Shown here in pieces: positions 52,759 to 60,376 of a DNA stretch of 64,000 nt (positions are counted from its first letter, which is position 1; the number at the start of each line of letters is the position of its first letter). The stretch covers positions 1 through 64,000 of the forward strand of contig CAYGSL010000004.1 in assembly GCA_964352475.1 (NCBI GenBank), in the 5' to 3' direction. A program made the position numbers and the translations under genes. The notes under the pieces are model-generated. The model did not search any database and was not told the origin of the DNA. It worked only from the letters and a program-made list of their open reading frames with translations. This stretch comes from JAUIET01 sp964352475 (lineage in GTDB: Bacteria; Pseudomonadota; Gammaproteobacteria; Pseudomonadales; JAUIET01).

Positions 52759-53902
52759 ACTACCTGCGCTTGAGCAACAACTTAAGACTCTGATCGGTCT
52801 GCCATCGATCAGCAGTTGCTCTGCGCAACACGATCAAAGTAATCTGGCCGTCATCGATCAATTGGCCAGCTGGCTGAATGAGCTAGGCTTCAACTGCGAG
52901 ATTCTGCCGCTCAGCGATAAACCATCAAAAGCTAACTTGATTGCTACACTGGGCACTGGCTCAGGCGGCCTGGTGTTGTCCGGGCACACTGATACCGTGC
53001 CCTATGACGACGGCAAGTGGCAGTCTGACCCGTTTAGCCTGAGTGAGCGAGACAATCGCTTTTACGGCCTGGGCACCAGCGACATGAAAGGCTTCTTCGC
53101 GGTCGCAATTGAAGCCATACGGCAGTACTCGGCGAAAGACTTAAAACAACCCATCATTCTACTCGCCACCGCTGACGAAGAAAGCTCTATGCAAGGTGCC
53201 AAAGAGCTTGCGGCTAGCGGCAGGCCTAAGGCGCGTTACGCAATTGTGGGGGAACCTACCAACTTGCAACCCATTCGGATGCATAAAGGCATACTGATGG
53301 ACAAAGTCACCGTGCACGGACGCAGCGGGCATTCCTCCAACCCGGCCGCAGGCGCCAGCGCCATGGATGTGATGCATTCTGTGCTTGGCGAATTAATGGG
53401 TTTTCGGCAGCGACTGGCCCGCGATTTTAGCCACGCCGGTTTCGAGGTAAATGTGCCAACCATGAATCTTGGCTGCATTCATGGCGGCGACAACCCAAAC
53501 CGAATATGCGGCCAGTGTGAGCTGCAATTTGACGTTCGCGCGCTACCCGGTATGGACAATGCTGGCTTACGTGCCGATATAGCAGCGTTGATCGCCTCTG
53601 TGGCGCATCGTCACGAAGTACAAATTGATTACCAACCGCTGGTAGACGGCGTACCCGCCTACGAGCAGGCGGCCGATTCAGAACTTGTGAAAGCTGCTGA
53701 AAAGCTCACCGGCCATACCGCCGGATCCGTCGCATTTGGCACAGAAGCGCCGTTTTTTCAGAGCATGGGCATGGAAACCATCGTACTTGGGCCCGGATCC
53801 ATTGATCAGGCGCATCAGCCTGATGAATATATGGAGCTGCATCAGATAAAGCCCTGTGTTAAATTGCTGAGTCAATTTATTGAAAGGTTTTGTATTAATT
53901 AG
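52751..53902 (+). CDS. argE: Acetylornithine deacetylase
   Basis: Zinc peptidase-family (M20) enzyme that releases ornithine from N-acetylornithine. I prefer the GTG at 52751 (383 residues); a TTG three nucleotides earlier is possible. Metal-site motifs are LSGHTDTVPYDDGKW (first His and Asp), YGLGTSDMKGFFAVA, TADEESSMQGAKEL (catalytic Glu pair) and VGEPTNLQPIRMHKG, all typical of ArgE. It overlaps pit and is separated from argA by the single palindrome C. With argA it provides the linear arginine route in which the acetyl group is removed hydrolytically. Confidence 0.94.
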   Translation: MAKLPALEQQLKTLIGLPSISSCSAQHDQSNLAVIDQLASWLNELGFNCEILPLSDKPSKANLIATLGTGSGGLVLSGHTDTVPYDDGKWQSDPFSLSERDNRFYGLGTSDMKGFFAVAIEAIRQYSAKDLKQPIILLATADEESSMQGAKELAASGRPKARYAIVGEPTNLQPIRMHKGILMDKVTVHGRSGHSSNPAAGASAMDVMHSVLGELMGFRQRLARDFSHAGFEVNVPTMNLGCIHGGDNPNRICGQCELQFDVRALPGMDNAGLRADIAALIASVAHRHEVQIDYQPLVDGVPAYEQAADSELVKAAEKLTGHTAGSVAFGTEAPFFQSMGMETIVLGPGSIDQAHQPDEYMELHQIKPCVKLLSQFIERFCIN

Positions 53903-53965
53903 TGCGACAACCATCGTCCTTAACGACGATAACTGCTGAATTGCACTTGCTCAGACGTCAAGACC

Positions 53966-54077
53966 GGCGCCAAGTTGATTATCCGCTAGTGGGACACGCC
54001 GTGAATCCATCCATGGAGGCTTGTTTTCGAGGTCCCTCTCTCAAACAGTCCCACTAGCGGATAATCAACTTGGCACC
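53966..54077 (+). repeat. Long-arm structured repeat C (single copy)
   Basis: Arms of 29 bp at 53966-53994 and 54049-54077 pair at 28 positions (one C opposite A, at arm position 3). The interior begins CACGCCGTGAATCCATCCAT and includes the loop GGTCCCTC. In the small hairpin the outer base pair is T-A where the other copies have C-G, a compensatory change. There is no inverted partner and no 53-nt spacer, so this is a solitary unit. It lies in the argE-argA gap, both genes reading through it. Confidence 0.92.
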
Positions 54078-54145
54078 TCCGTGCCACGACAGCCACTGAA
54101 GTAAGTGCCTAACCGAGCTGCCGCCAGATTACGCTTATAAACACC

Positions 54146-55435
54146 ATGAACACCGAACAATACGTGAGCTGGTTTCGATCCACCTCACCTTACATCAACA
54201 GTAACCGCGGCAAGACATTCGTTCTTGCCCTTGGCGGCGAAGTGCTGGCGCATGATAACTTCACCGTTTTGCTGCAAGACATTGTGTTACTGCACAGCCT
54301 GGGCGTAAAAGTGGTGCTGTGTTTCGGCGCCGACCCGCAAATCGAGCAAGCTTTGCAGGCAGCCGGTAGCGCCGTTAGCAAAGAGAGCGGCCGTTTGATT
54401 CCGGATGAGCAGGCCGTGAATATTGTTGCGGCTACCTATGGCGAATGGCGTTCACGAATAGAAGCTGTGTTGCTAAAAAATTCATCCACCGCGCAGCACA
54501 GAGGTACGCCTGTTCGAACAATCAGTGGTTCGTTTGTAACAGCGAAGCCGTTTGGCGTGGACAATGGTGTTGACCATGAACACGCCGGTGCCGTTCGCAA
54601 TGTGGATGTATCTGGCGTGCAGGAGCAGTTGGATCAAGCCAACGTCGTTTTGATTCCTGCTATAGCACCCTCGCCCTCAGGCGAACTTTTTTCCCTGGAT
54701 GGCATGGAGCTGGGTAGAGAGTTGGCCGCCCGTCTGGGCGCCGACAAATTGATTTTATTCAGCGAAAACGACGGCATTCTCGACGCTGGTCAGCTGCTGC
54801 GTGAAATGAGTTTGGCACAGGCACGTGAACTGGCTAAGGATAATACCGATAATAATTTACACTGTGCCATCAAGGCCTGCGAAGCGGGTGTAGACAGAAC
54901 GCAGATCGTCAGTTTCACGAACTCCAGCGCGCTGCTAACTGAATTATTCAGCTTAAATGGCAGCGGCACACTGATCAGCCGCGACCCGTTTGAATTGATC
55001 AGAGACGCTACCATCAACGACATCAGTGTTGTGCTGGACTTAATCGCACCACTAGAGAAGGATGGCACACTTGTTCGCCGCTCCCGAGAAAAGCTGGAAG
55101 ACGAAATAGAATTTTTTGCGGTCATAGAACGCGACGGAAGGGCAATAGCCTGCGCAGCACTGTACCCGTTTGCAGATGCGTCATCAGCGGAGTTAGCCTG
55201 CGTGGTCACCGAAAAAGAATTTCGAAATTCGGGCCGTGCGGTGAAGTTGTTGCAGCACGCCATTTCAAAAGCAAAATCGCAGGGCTTATCGCGTTTGTTT
55301 GTATTAACAACCAAGGCCGCCCACTGGTTTCAGGAAAACGGTTTTAGTGAGACCGGAATAGAAACACTTCCAGTAAGCAGGCAAACCCTGTACAACAATC
55401 AAAGAAATTCCAAAGTACTGATGCGTGAACTGTAA
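54146..55435 (+). CDS. argA: Amino-acid N-acetyltransferase (N-acetylglutamate synthase)
   Basis: First step of arginine synthesis, acetyl-CoA plus glutamate to N-acetylglutamate. The 429-residue protein starts VSWFRSTSPYINSNRGKTFVLALGGEVL (amino-acid-kinase-like domain, about 20-285), used for arginine feedback in classical ArgA, and ends with a GNAT acetyltransferase domain (about 290-425) containing KEFRNSGRAVKLLQHAISKA and HWFQENGFSE. Length is close to E. coli ArgA. The ilvD gene follows 29 nt downstream. Repeat C lies 69 nt upstream of the start, between argA and argE. Confidence 0.95.
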   Translation: MNTEQYVSWFRSTSPYINSNRGKTFVLALGGEVLAHDNFTVLLQDIVLLHSLGVKVVLCFGADPQIEQALQAAGSAVSKESGRLIPDEQAVNIVAATYGEWRSRIEAVLLKNSSTAQHRGTPVRTISGSFVTAKPFGVDNGVDHEHAGAVRNVDVSGVQEQLDQANVVLIPAIAPSPSGELFSLDGMELGRELAARLGADKLILFSENDGILDAGQLLREMSLAQARELAKDNTDNNLHCAIKACEAGVDRTQIVSFTNSSALLTELFSLNGSGTLISRDPFELIRDATINDISVVLDLIAPLEKDGTLVRRSREKLEDEIEFFAVIERDGRAIACAALYPFADASSAELACVVTEKEFRNSGRAVKLLQHAISKAKSQGLSRLFVLTTKAAHWFQENGFSETGIETLPVSRQTLYNNQRNSKVLMREL

Positions 55436-55464
55436 AACGCGCTTAAAGTTTAAAGGTAAGAACA

Positions 55465-57309
55465 ATGGCTGACTATCGCTCAAAAACATCTACGCACGGT
55501 CGCAATATGGCCGGGGCTCGCGCATTGTGGCGCGCCACAGGTATGAAAGATGATGATTTTCAAAAACCCATCATCGCAATTTCAAATTCCTTCACCCAGT
55601 TTGTACCCGGGCATGTGCATCTCAAAGACCTGGGGCAACTGGTTGCCAGGGAAATTGAAGCGGCAGGTGGTGTGGCCAAGGAGTTTAATACTATCGCCGT
55701 TGATGATGGCATAGCCATGGGCCACGATGGCATGCTGTACAGCTTACCGTCGCGTGACATTATCGCCGATTCTGTTGAGTATATGGTCAACGGCCACTGT
55801 GCCGATGCGCTGGTATGCATTTCCAATTGTGACAAGATCACGCCCGGAATGTTGAACGCTGCGCTACGCCTTAATATTCCGACCGTGTTTGTTTCCGGCG
55901 GACCTATGGAGGCGGGCAAAACCGCATTGTCTGAACACAAGCTTGATTTGATCGACGCAATGGTGATTGGCGCCGATCCAACGCGCTCAGATGAAGAAGC
56001 CGCTGAATACGAGCGCTCTGCGTGCCCAACCTGTGGTTCGTGCTCTGGCATGTTCACCGCCAACTCAATGAATTGCCTGACCGAAGCACTTGGCTTGTCG
56101 TTGCCTGGCAACGGCAGCACCCTGGCCACTCACGCCGACCGAGAGCAGCTTTTTTTACGAGCTGGTCGCTTAATCGTCGAACTATGCCACAAGCGTTACC
56201 AACTCGATGATGAATCAGTACTGCCGCGCAATGTTGCTTCATTCCATGCGTTTGAAAATGCCATGATGCTTGATATTGCAATGGGTGGTTCAACAAACAC
56301 AATTCTGCATCTTCTCGCAGCGGCGCAAGAAGCCGAGCTGGACTTCACCATGCGCGACATTGATCGTTTGTCGCGCGAAATTCCACAACTGTGTAAGGTG
56401 GCACCAAATACGCCGAAATATCATATGGAAGACGTACATAGAGCCGGCGGGGTAATGGCAATTTTAGGAGAGCTTGATCGTGCTGGCTTGTTGCATTCCG
56501 ACTCTCCTACTATCCACTCGCCAAGCATGAAAGCAGCCTTGGAACAGTGGGATATTATGCTCACCAAAGATGCAGAGGTTAAAAAATTCTATCAGGCTGG
56601 TCCCGCCGGTATTCCCACACAAACCGCATTTTCGCAAGACACCCGATGGTCCAGCCTGGATGCCGACAGAGAGCAAGGGTGTATACGCAGTATAGAAAAC
56701 GCCTACAGTCTTGAAGGAGGCCTGGCCGTATTGTTCGGCAACATCGCTGAAAAAGGCTGCGTTGTTAAAACATCCGGCGTTGACGAAAGCAACTGGCAGT
56801 TCGAAGGCCCAGCGCATATTTGCGAAAGCCAGGACACTGCGGTTGAGGACATTCTTGGTGATCGGGTTAAAGCCGGGGACGTGGTTATTGTTCGCTATGA
56901 AGGACCCAAGGGTGGGCCTGGTATGCAGGAGATGCTGTATCCAACCAGCTATCTTAAGTCTAAAGGACTGGGCCAGGATTGCGCCCTGCTGACCGATGGC
57001 CGCTTTTCTGGAGGAACCTCCGGATTATCAATTGGCCACGCCTCGCCTGAAGCGGCCGCCGGTGGTGCTATCGGGCTGGTGGAACCTGGAGATACCATCC
57101 GCATCGATATCCCGGCCAGGCGCATTGACGTTATGATCAGTGACGAAGAACTGCAACAACGCAGAGCCGCTATGGACGCAAAAGGTGATAACGCCTGGCA
57201 GCCAGCTGAGTCGCGCCCACGTAAAGTATCCCCCGCCTTAAAAGCGTATGCCAAGCTTGTAACAAGTGCCGACCAAGGTGCAGTGCGAGATTTGTCACAG
57301 CTGACATAA
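55465..57309 (+). CDS. ilvD: Dihydroxy-acid dehydratase
   Basis: Fe-S dehydratase for the third common step of branched-chain amino acid synthesis. The 614-residue protein is near the E. coli length. Cluster cysteines are in CISNCDKITPGMLN (about 118-131) and CPTCGSCSGMFTANSMN (about 190-206); the metal-carbamate motif region AVDDGIAMGHDGMLYSLPSRD and the C-terminal TDGRFSGGTSGLSIGHASPEAAAGG are intact. It is 29 nt after argA and ends just before a two-way terminator. Together with ilvE at 44.8-45.7 kb, parts of this pathway are spread over the window. Confidence 0.97.
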   Translation: MADYRSKTSTHGRNMAGARALWRATGMKDDDFQKPIIAISNSFTQFVPGHVHLKDLGQLVAREIEAAGGVAKEFNTIAVDDGIAMGHDGMLYSLPSRDIIADSVEYMVNGHCADALVCISNCDKITPGMLNAALRLNIPTVFVSGGPMEAGKTALSEHKLDLIDAMVIGADPTRSDEEAAEYERSACPTCGSCSGMFTANSMNCLTEALGLSLPGNGSTLATHADREQLFLRAGRLIVELCHKRYQLDDESVLPRNVASFHAFENAMMLDIAMGGSTNTILHLLAAAQEAELDFTMRDIDRLSREIPQLCKVAPNTPKYHMEDVHRAGGVMAILGELDRAGLLHSDSPTIHSPSMKAALEQWDIMLTKDAEVKKFYQAGPAGIPTQTAFSQDTRWSSLDADREQGCIRSIENAYSLEGGLAVLFGNIAEKGCVVKTSGVDESNWQFEGPAHICESQDTAVEDILGDRVKAGDVVIVRYEGPKGGPGMQEMLYPTSYLKSKGLGQDCALLTDGRFSGGTSGLSIGHASPEAAAGGAIGLVEPGDTIRIDIPARRIDVMISDEELQQRRAAMDAKGDNAWQPAESRPRKVSPALKAYAKLVTSADQGAVRDLSQLT

Positions 57310-57338
57310 GCTGCAATTCAAAAAAGCGTCACGCACAA

Positions 57339-57371
57339 AAAAGCCGGCGATCTCAGTTAGCGCCGGCTTTT
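57339..57371. terminator. Two-way intrinsic terminator between ilvD and the TPR gene
   Basis: A perfect 11-bp stem, AAAAGCCGGCG at 57339-57349 and CGCCGGCTTTT at 57361-57371, with loop ATCTCAGTTAG. Flanking A and T runs give a U-tract on both strands. It serves convergent genes, so termination of both ilvD and the TonB operon is likely. Confidence 0.92.
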
Positions 57372-57388
57372 GCCAAGTGAGATAAAGA

Positions 57389-58786
57389 CTAACTGCTTAT
57401 CTGTGCTTGCCTTGCTTCTCTGGCATTTTTCAAGGCTTTCAGATCTTCATCAAGTTGTTGACGACGCTTTTGATCTTTCTGCACGAAGCCGTACCATTGA
57501 TTACAAACGCTTTCGCTGCGCTTGTCTTCAGCACATTTACGGAATGAGCCAAGAGCCGCGCTAAGCCTATCGGCATTGAACTCGGCCATGCCTTTGACCA
57601 TGAAGACGTTATCCCTGCGCTTAACACCGCCTTTTGCGATAGCATCGCTGGCAGCACGAATTGCCTTGTTGTATTCCTCATTGTCGAGATAAACACCTGC
57701 TAGTCGCGCATATATTTCACCCTTGTCGGAACGACTGGCCGCATTCTCAAGAGCAGGTATCGCTTTCTTGGTCTCCTGAGCCTGGCGCCATGCGTTGCCC
57801 AACAGCTCATAATTCTTGCTGGTAGGCTTGATCTTCTCTTCCTTAAGACCCTTCTCAACAACTCTGGCCGCTTTATAAGGCATGTCGTTGCCAAGGAACA
57901 GATAAGCCATGTTCAGCAGTTCACCTTCACGCTGCAGCATATCCTGCACGTAGGCGGCTTCCATAGCGATCAATTGTTCTTTCTCCCTCTTTAACTCGCC
58001 GTACATGCCTGCCAATTGCACCCAGTACTCGCGCTTGGGCCATCGACGCACTAACTCCTCCAGCACCTCGGTGGTTTTCACGTAGTTGTTCTTCTCGTAA
58101 TACAGTACCCGCAATAAAAGATACCAATGCTCTTTAGGCGCTATTTCCCGCTTGCGCGCTGTTGCCATACCGCGCTCAACTTGTTGCAGTGCACGGGTGT
58201 AATCTTTCGTTTGATAGTAGGCTTGGCCTAGCAAGATATACGGATCCGGGCCAGGGTTATTGGCAACCTTGAACCAGTTATTCATCGCCCGAATTGCCGC
58301 AGGATAGTCTTCAACCACAAAATACAATTGAGCGATTGTATACTTTGTGCCTACTTCCAACGCTTCTGGAATCTCGCCCTGAGAAACTACTTTCTGGTAG
58401 GCGCCAATCGCTTTTCTGTATTGTTCCTGCGAGTAGTAGATAAATCCGTATACGTTCCACACGCTGGCTGCGTCATAGCCTTTCAGTTTGTCGCCCTGGC
58501 TTCGACGTAAGTCGTCTAGAATGCTAATTGCTTGATTATACTGTTTGGCTTCTGCGGCTTCCTGCGCTTTCGCCAGCTTCTCGTAAACTTTTGCGCTGAT
58601 TGCCTGGGTTTTTCGGGTCTTTTCCGGTGGCTTCTCTTCGTCCTGCGCAACTGCAACACCAATAGGACTTCCGGGTATCACGGCAATCAATGACAAGGCA
58701 AAAAACACCGCCACCGCCGCTACACCTGAGCGCAGTACGCTGGCTGTGAGATTGGATTGAATTTCGCTGCTCATAGCTTTGCTCAA
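57389..58786 (-). CDS. TPR-repeat periplasmic protein of the TonB operon
   Basis: A 465-residue protein with an N-terminal hydrophobic export segment (about 18-48) and then tetratricopeptide-type helix repeats over about 75-440, seen as KAQEAAEAKQYNQAISILDDL, QAYYQTKDYTRALQQVERGM and similar units. It is the last gene of the TonB operon, 46 nt after tonB. TPR proteins of this kind accompany TtpC-type TonB systems in Vibrio and other marine bacteria, and may stabilise the TonB-receptor contact or peptidoglycan anchoring. The role is inferred from context. The two-way terminator follows. Confidence 0.85.
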   Translation of the reverse strand: MSKAMSSEIQSNLTASVLRSGVAAVAVFFALSLIAVIPGSPIGVAVAQDEEKPPEKTRKTQAISAKVYEKLAKAQEAAEAKQYNQAISILDDLRRSQGDKLKGYDAASVWNVYGFIYYSQEQYRKAIGAYQKVVSQGEIPEALEVGTKYTIAQLYFVVEDYPAAIRAMNNWFKVANNPGPDPYILLGQAYYQTKDYTRALQQVERGMATARKREIAPKEHWYLLLRVLYYEKNNYVKTTEVLEELVRRWPKREYWVQLAGMYGELKREKEQLIAMEAAYVQDMLQREGELLNMAYLFLGNDMPYKAARVVEKGLKEEKIKPTSKNYELLGNAWRQAQETKKAIPALENAASRSDKGEIYARLAGVYLDNEEYNKAIRAASDAIAKGGVKRRDNVFMVKGMAEFNADRLSAALGSFRKCAEDKRSESVCNQWYGFVQKDQKRRQQLDEDLKALKNAREARQAQISS

Positions 58787-58832
58787 TTGTTTAAGGTCTT
58801 ACAAACTCTCGTCAATAGCGATTATCTGCTTC

Positions 58833-59435
58833 TTATTTGTCCAGTGTATACGTGAACTTGTTTCGTACACCGGGTACTTCAATGGCAACCCCGTCAACAA
58901 CGCGCGGCTTGTATTTAAATTTCAGCGCCGCTTTCGTGGATGCGCTGGCAAATACTGAATTAGGACAATCGGTTACCTCCGGATCACGCGTTGAACCCGT
59001 CGCAGTCACCGTATATTGCACAATACAATAACCTTCGATACCTCTTGTGGCGGCTCTATTCGGGTAAATAGGTGCCACCTTCACAATAGGCAGATACTCG
59101 CCATCGGAAGCGCTCGCACCGTTCATTTCAACATTGATATCGGCATTGATTGGTGTACTCATGTTCATAGCCGTAGCCTGAACATCAAAGTCCTGAAATT
59201 CAGGTTGAGGTAGATCCGGTGGGGGCTCTTCCGGATCTTCGGGCTTATCCGGCTTTGCTTCTTTCAAATTGGTTTCGATTTCAACGTCTGGCATGAAAAT
59301 ATCAGCCAGTTTGGTGGCTCCGGATTCATCCAGTGACGTATCCGCCATAAAGATCAGGGAGTGCATTAACATAAACAACGCAAAGGTGACCAAAGCCGCC
59401 AGCGGCAAGCCTATTCCTAGTCTGAGTCCCGCCAT
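58833..59435 (-). CDS. tonB: TonB energy-transducing protein
   Basis: A 200-residue TonB2-type protein. It has one membrane helix (about 6-28), a short Pro/Glu/Asp/Lys-rich spacer (KPDKPEDPEEPPPDLP, about 62-77) rather than the long Pro-Lys rod of E. coli TonB, and a C-terminal TonB domain with PIVKVAPIYPNRAATRGIEGYCIVQYTV and KFKYKPRVVDG. The short spacer agrees with TtpC-dependent systems in which another protein spans part of the periplasm. It lies 12 nt after exbD. It could energise the receptor at 14026-16482, but that pairing is not testable here. Confidence 0.93.
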   Translation of the reverse strand: MAGLRLGIGLPLAALVTFALFMLMHSLIFMADTSLDESGATKLADIFMPDVEIETNLKEAKPDKPEDPEEPPPDLPQPEFQDFDVQATAMNMSTPINADINVEMNGASASDGEYLPIVKVAPIYPNRAATRGIEGYCIVQYTVTATGSTRDPEVTDCPNSVFASASTKAALKFKYKPRVVDGVAIEVPGVRNKFTYTLDK

Positions 59436-59447
59436 TGTATAAGCCTC

Positions 59448-59840
59448 CTAATTCCGTTCGGTGGACAGGGCAACATCAATCGCCCCTGCCTCACGCGCCA
59501 TGTCCAGAACATGAGCGACCATCTCAGCTGTCGAACCCATGTCGGCCTGCAACACAACACCACCCTTGGGGTTTTCAGCACGCAGGCGCTCGATATGATT
59601 CTTTACTGAGCGCTTGTCTACCGGGTTTTTATCAATCCAGATTTCATCGTTGGCACTGATCGCGATCAATATCTTGGCATTACGATCAGATGCGGTGACA
59701 CCCTCTGGCTTGATCACCTGAATGCCCGCTTCCTTGACGAAAGACGCTGTCACAATGAAGAAGATCAACATGATGAACACCACGTCCAACATAGGTGTCA
59801 GGTCAATTGCGCCATCATTTTCTTCTGCTTTACGGGCCAT
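59448..59840 (-). CDS. exbD: ExbD proton-channel subunit
   Basis: Single-span inner-membrane subunit that uses the proton gradient with ExbB to power TonB. The ATG at 59840 (AAGGGA upstream) gives 130 residues; the TTG at 59846 is an alternative. The transmembrane helix LDVVFIMLIFFIVTASFV (about 17-34) carries the essential Asp of the family, and the periplasmic domain ends with the DMGSTAEMVAHVLDMAREAG segment. The start is 2 nt past the exbB stop (TGA-TT-ATG). The N-terminal ENDGAIDLTPMLD is conserved in ExbD2-type proteins. Confidence 0.95.
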   Translation of the reverse strand: MARKAEENDGAIDLTPMLDVVFIMLIFFIVTASFVKEAGIQVIKPEGVTASDRNAKILIAISANDEIWIDKNPVDKRSVKNHIERLRAENPKGGVVLQADMGSTAEMVAHVLDMAREAGAIDVALSTERN

Positions 59841-59842
59841 AA

Positions 59843-60376
59843 TCAATGATCCCTTGTCAGGTGGTCTTCGAGTAATGCTTTTTCCCGATCAGCAACCTGC
59901 GTGAGGTAGCTATTGGCAAACAAGCCTGAGATTGCGGCAACCATGCCCGACATGGTGGGTATCGTCGCTTTCGACACACCACCTGCCATCGACTTGGCGT
60001 CGCCGCCACCAGTTACCGCCATTACATTAAATACTTCGATCATTCCGGTTACCGTTCCCAGCAAACCCAGCAATGGACACAGCTTTACCAGCGTACCTAG
60101 CAGCGGCATGAACGCATTAATGTTGAGCGACGTTTCCGAAATCAACATTTCCCGAATGCTCAGCGCATTCCAGGATCTGCGTTCAGCACGCGATTCCCAT
60201 TGGTCGATCACATTGGCTACATCGCGCTTCAAACCATTCTTGCTTTTGAAGTACCACATGCGTTCAAACGCAATAGTCCACATAAGCAGAGTGGTAAAGG
60301 CGATAAGCCAGAGAACATTGCCTCCGGCTTCCATGAAGCCACGCAGTTCTCCGACCAGTTCGAAGAAGGTAATCAT
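59843..60376 (-). CDS. exbB: ExbB/MotA/TolQ-type proton channel subunit (short)
   Basis: A 177-residue TolQ/ExbB-family channel subunit with three hydrophobic spans (about 19-37, 80-105, 125-150) and the sequences GTLVKLCPLLGLLGTVTGMIEVFNV and GVSKATIPTMSGMVAAISGLFANSYL, which are the family core. Its ATG overlaps the stop of the longer ExbB (TAATG), so the two channel proteins are translationally coupled. It is the ExbB2-like unit of the TtpC-type cluster, the larger preceding gene being the TtpC/ExbB component. No oddity seen. Confidence 0.94.
   Translation of the reverse strand: MITFFELVGELRGFMEAGGNVLWLIAFTTLLMWTIAFERMWYFKSKNGLKRDVANVIDQWESRAERRSWNALSIREMLISETSLNINAFMPLLGTLVKLCPLLGLLGTVTGMIEVFNVMAVTGGGDAKSMAGGVSKATIPTMSGMVAAISGLFANSYLTQVADREKALLEDHLTRDH

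Noticed and set aside
29937..54077. CRISPR array or integron attC sites
   Set aside because: Copies are few, far apart and in pairs with inverted orientation; no regular spacers, no cas genes, no integrase, and attC R/L box structure is not evident.
53909..54145. An ArgR box upstream of argA
   Set aside because: No convincing pair of AT-rich ARG half-sites was found apart from the structured repeat itself.
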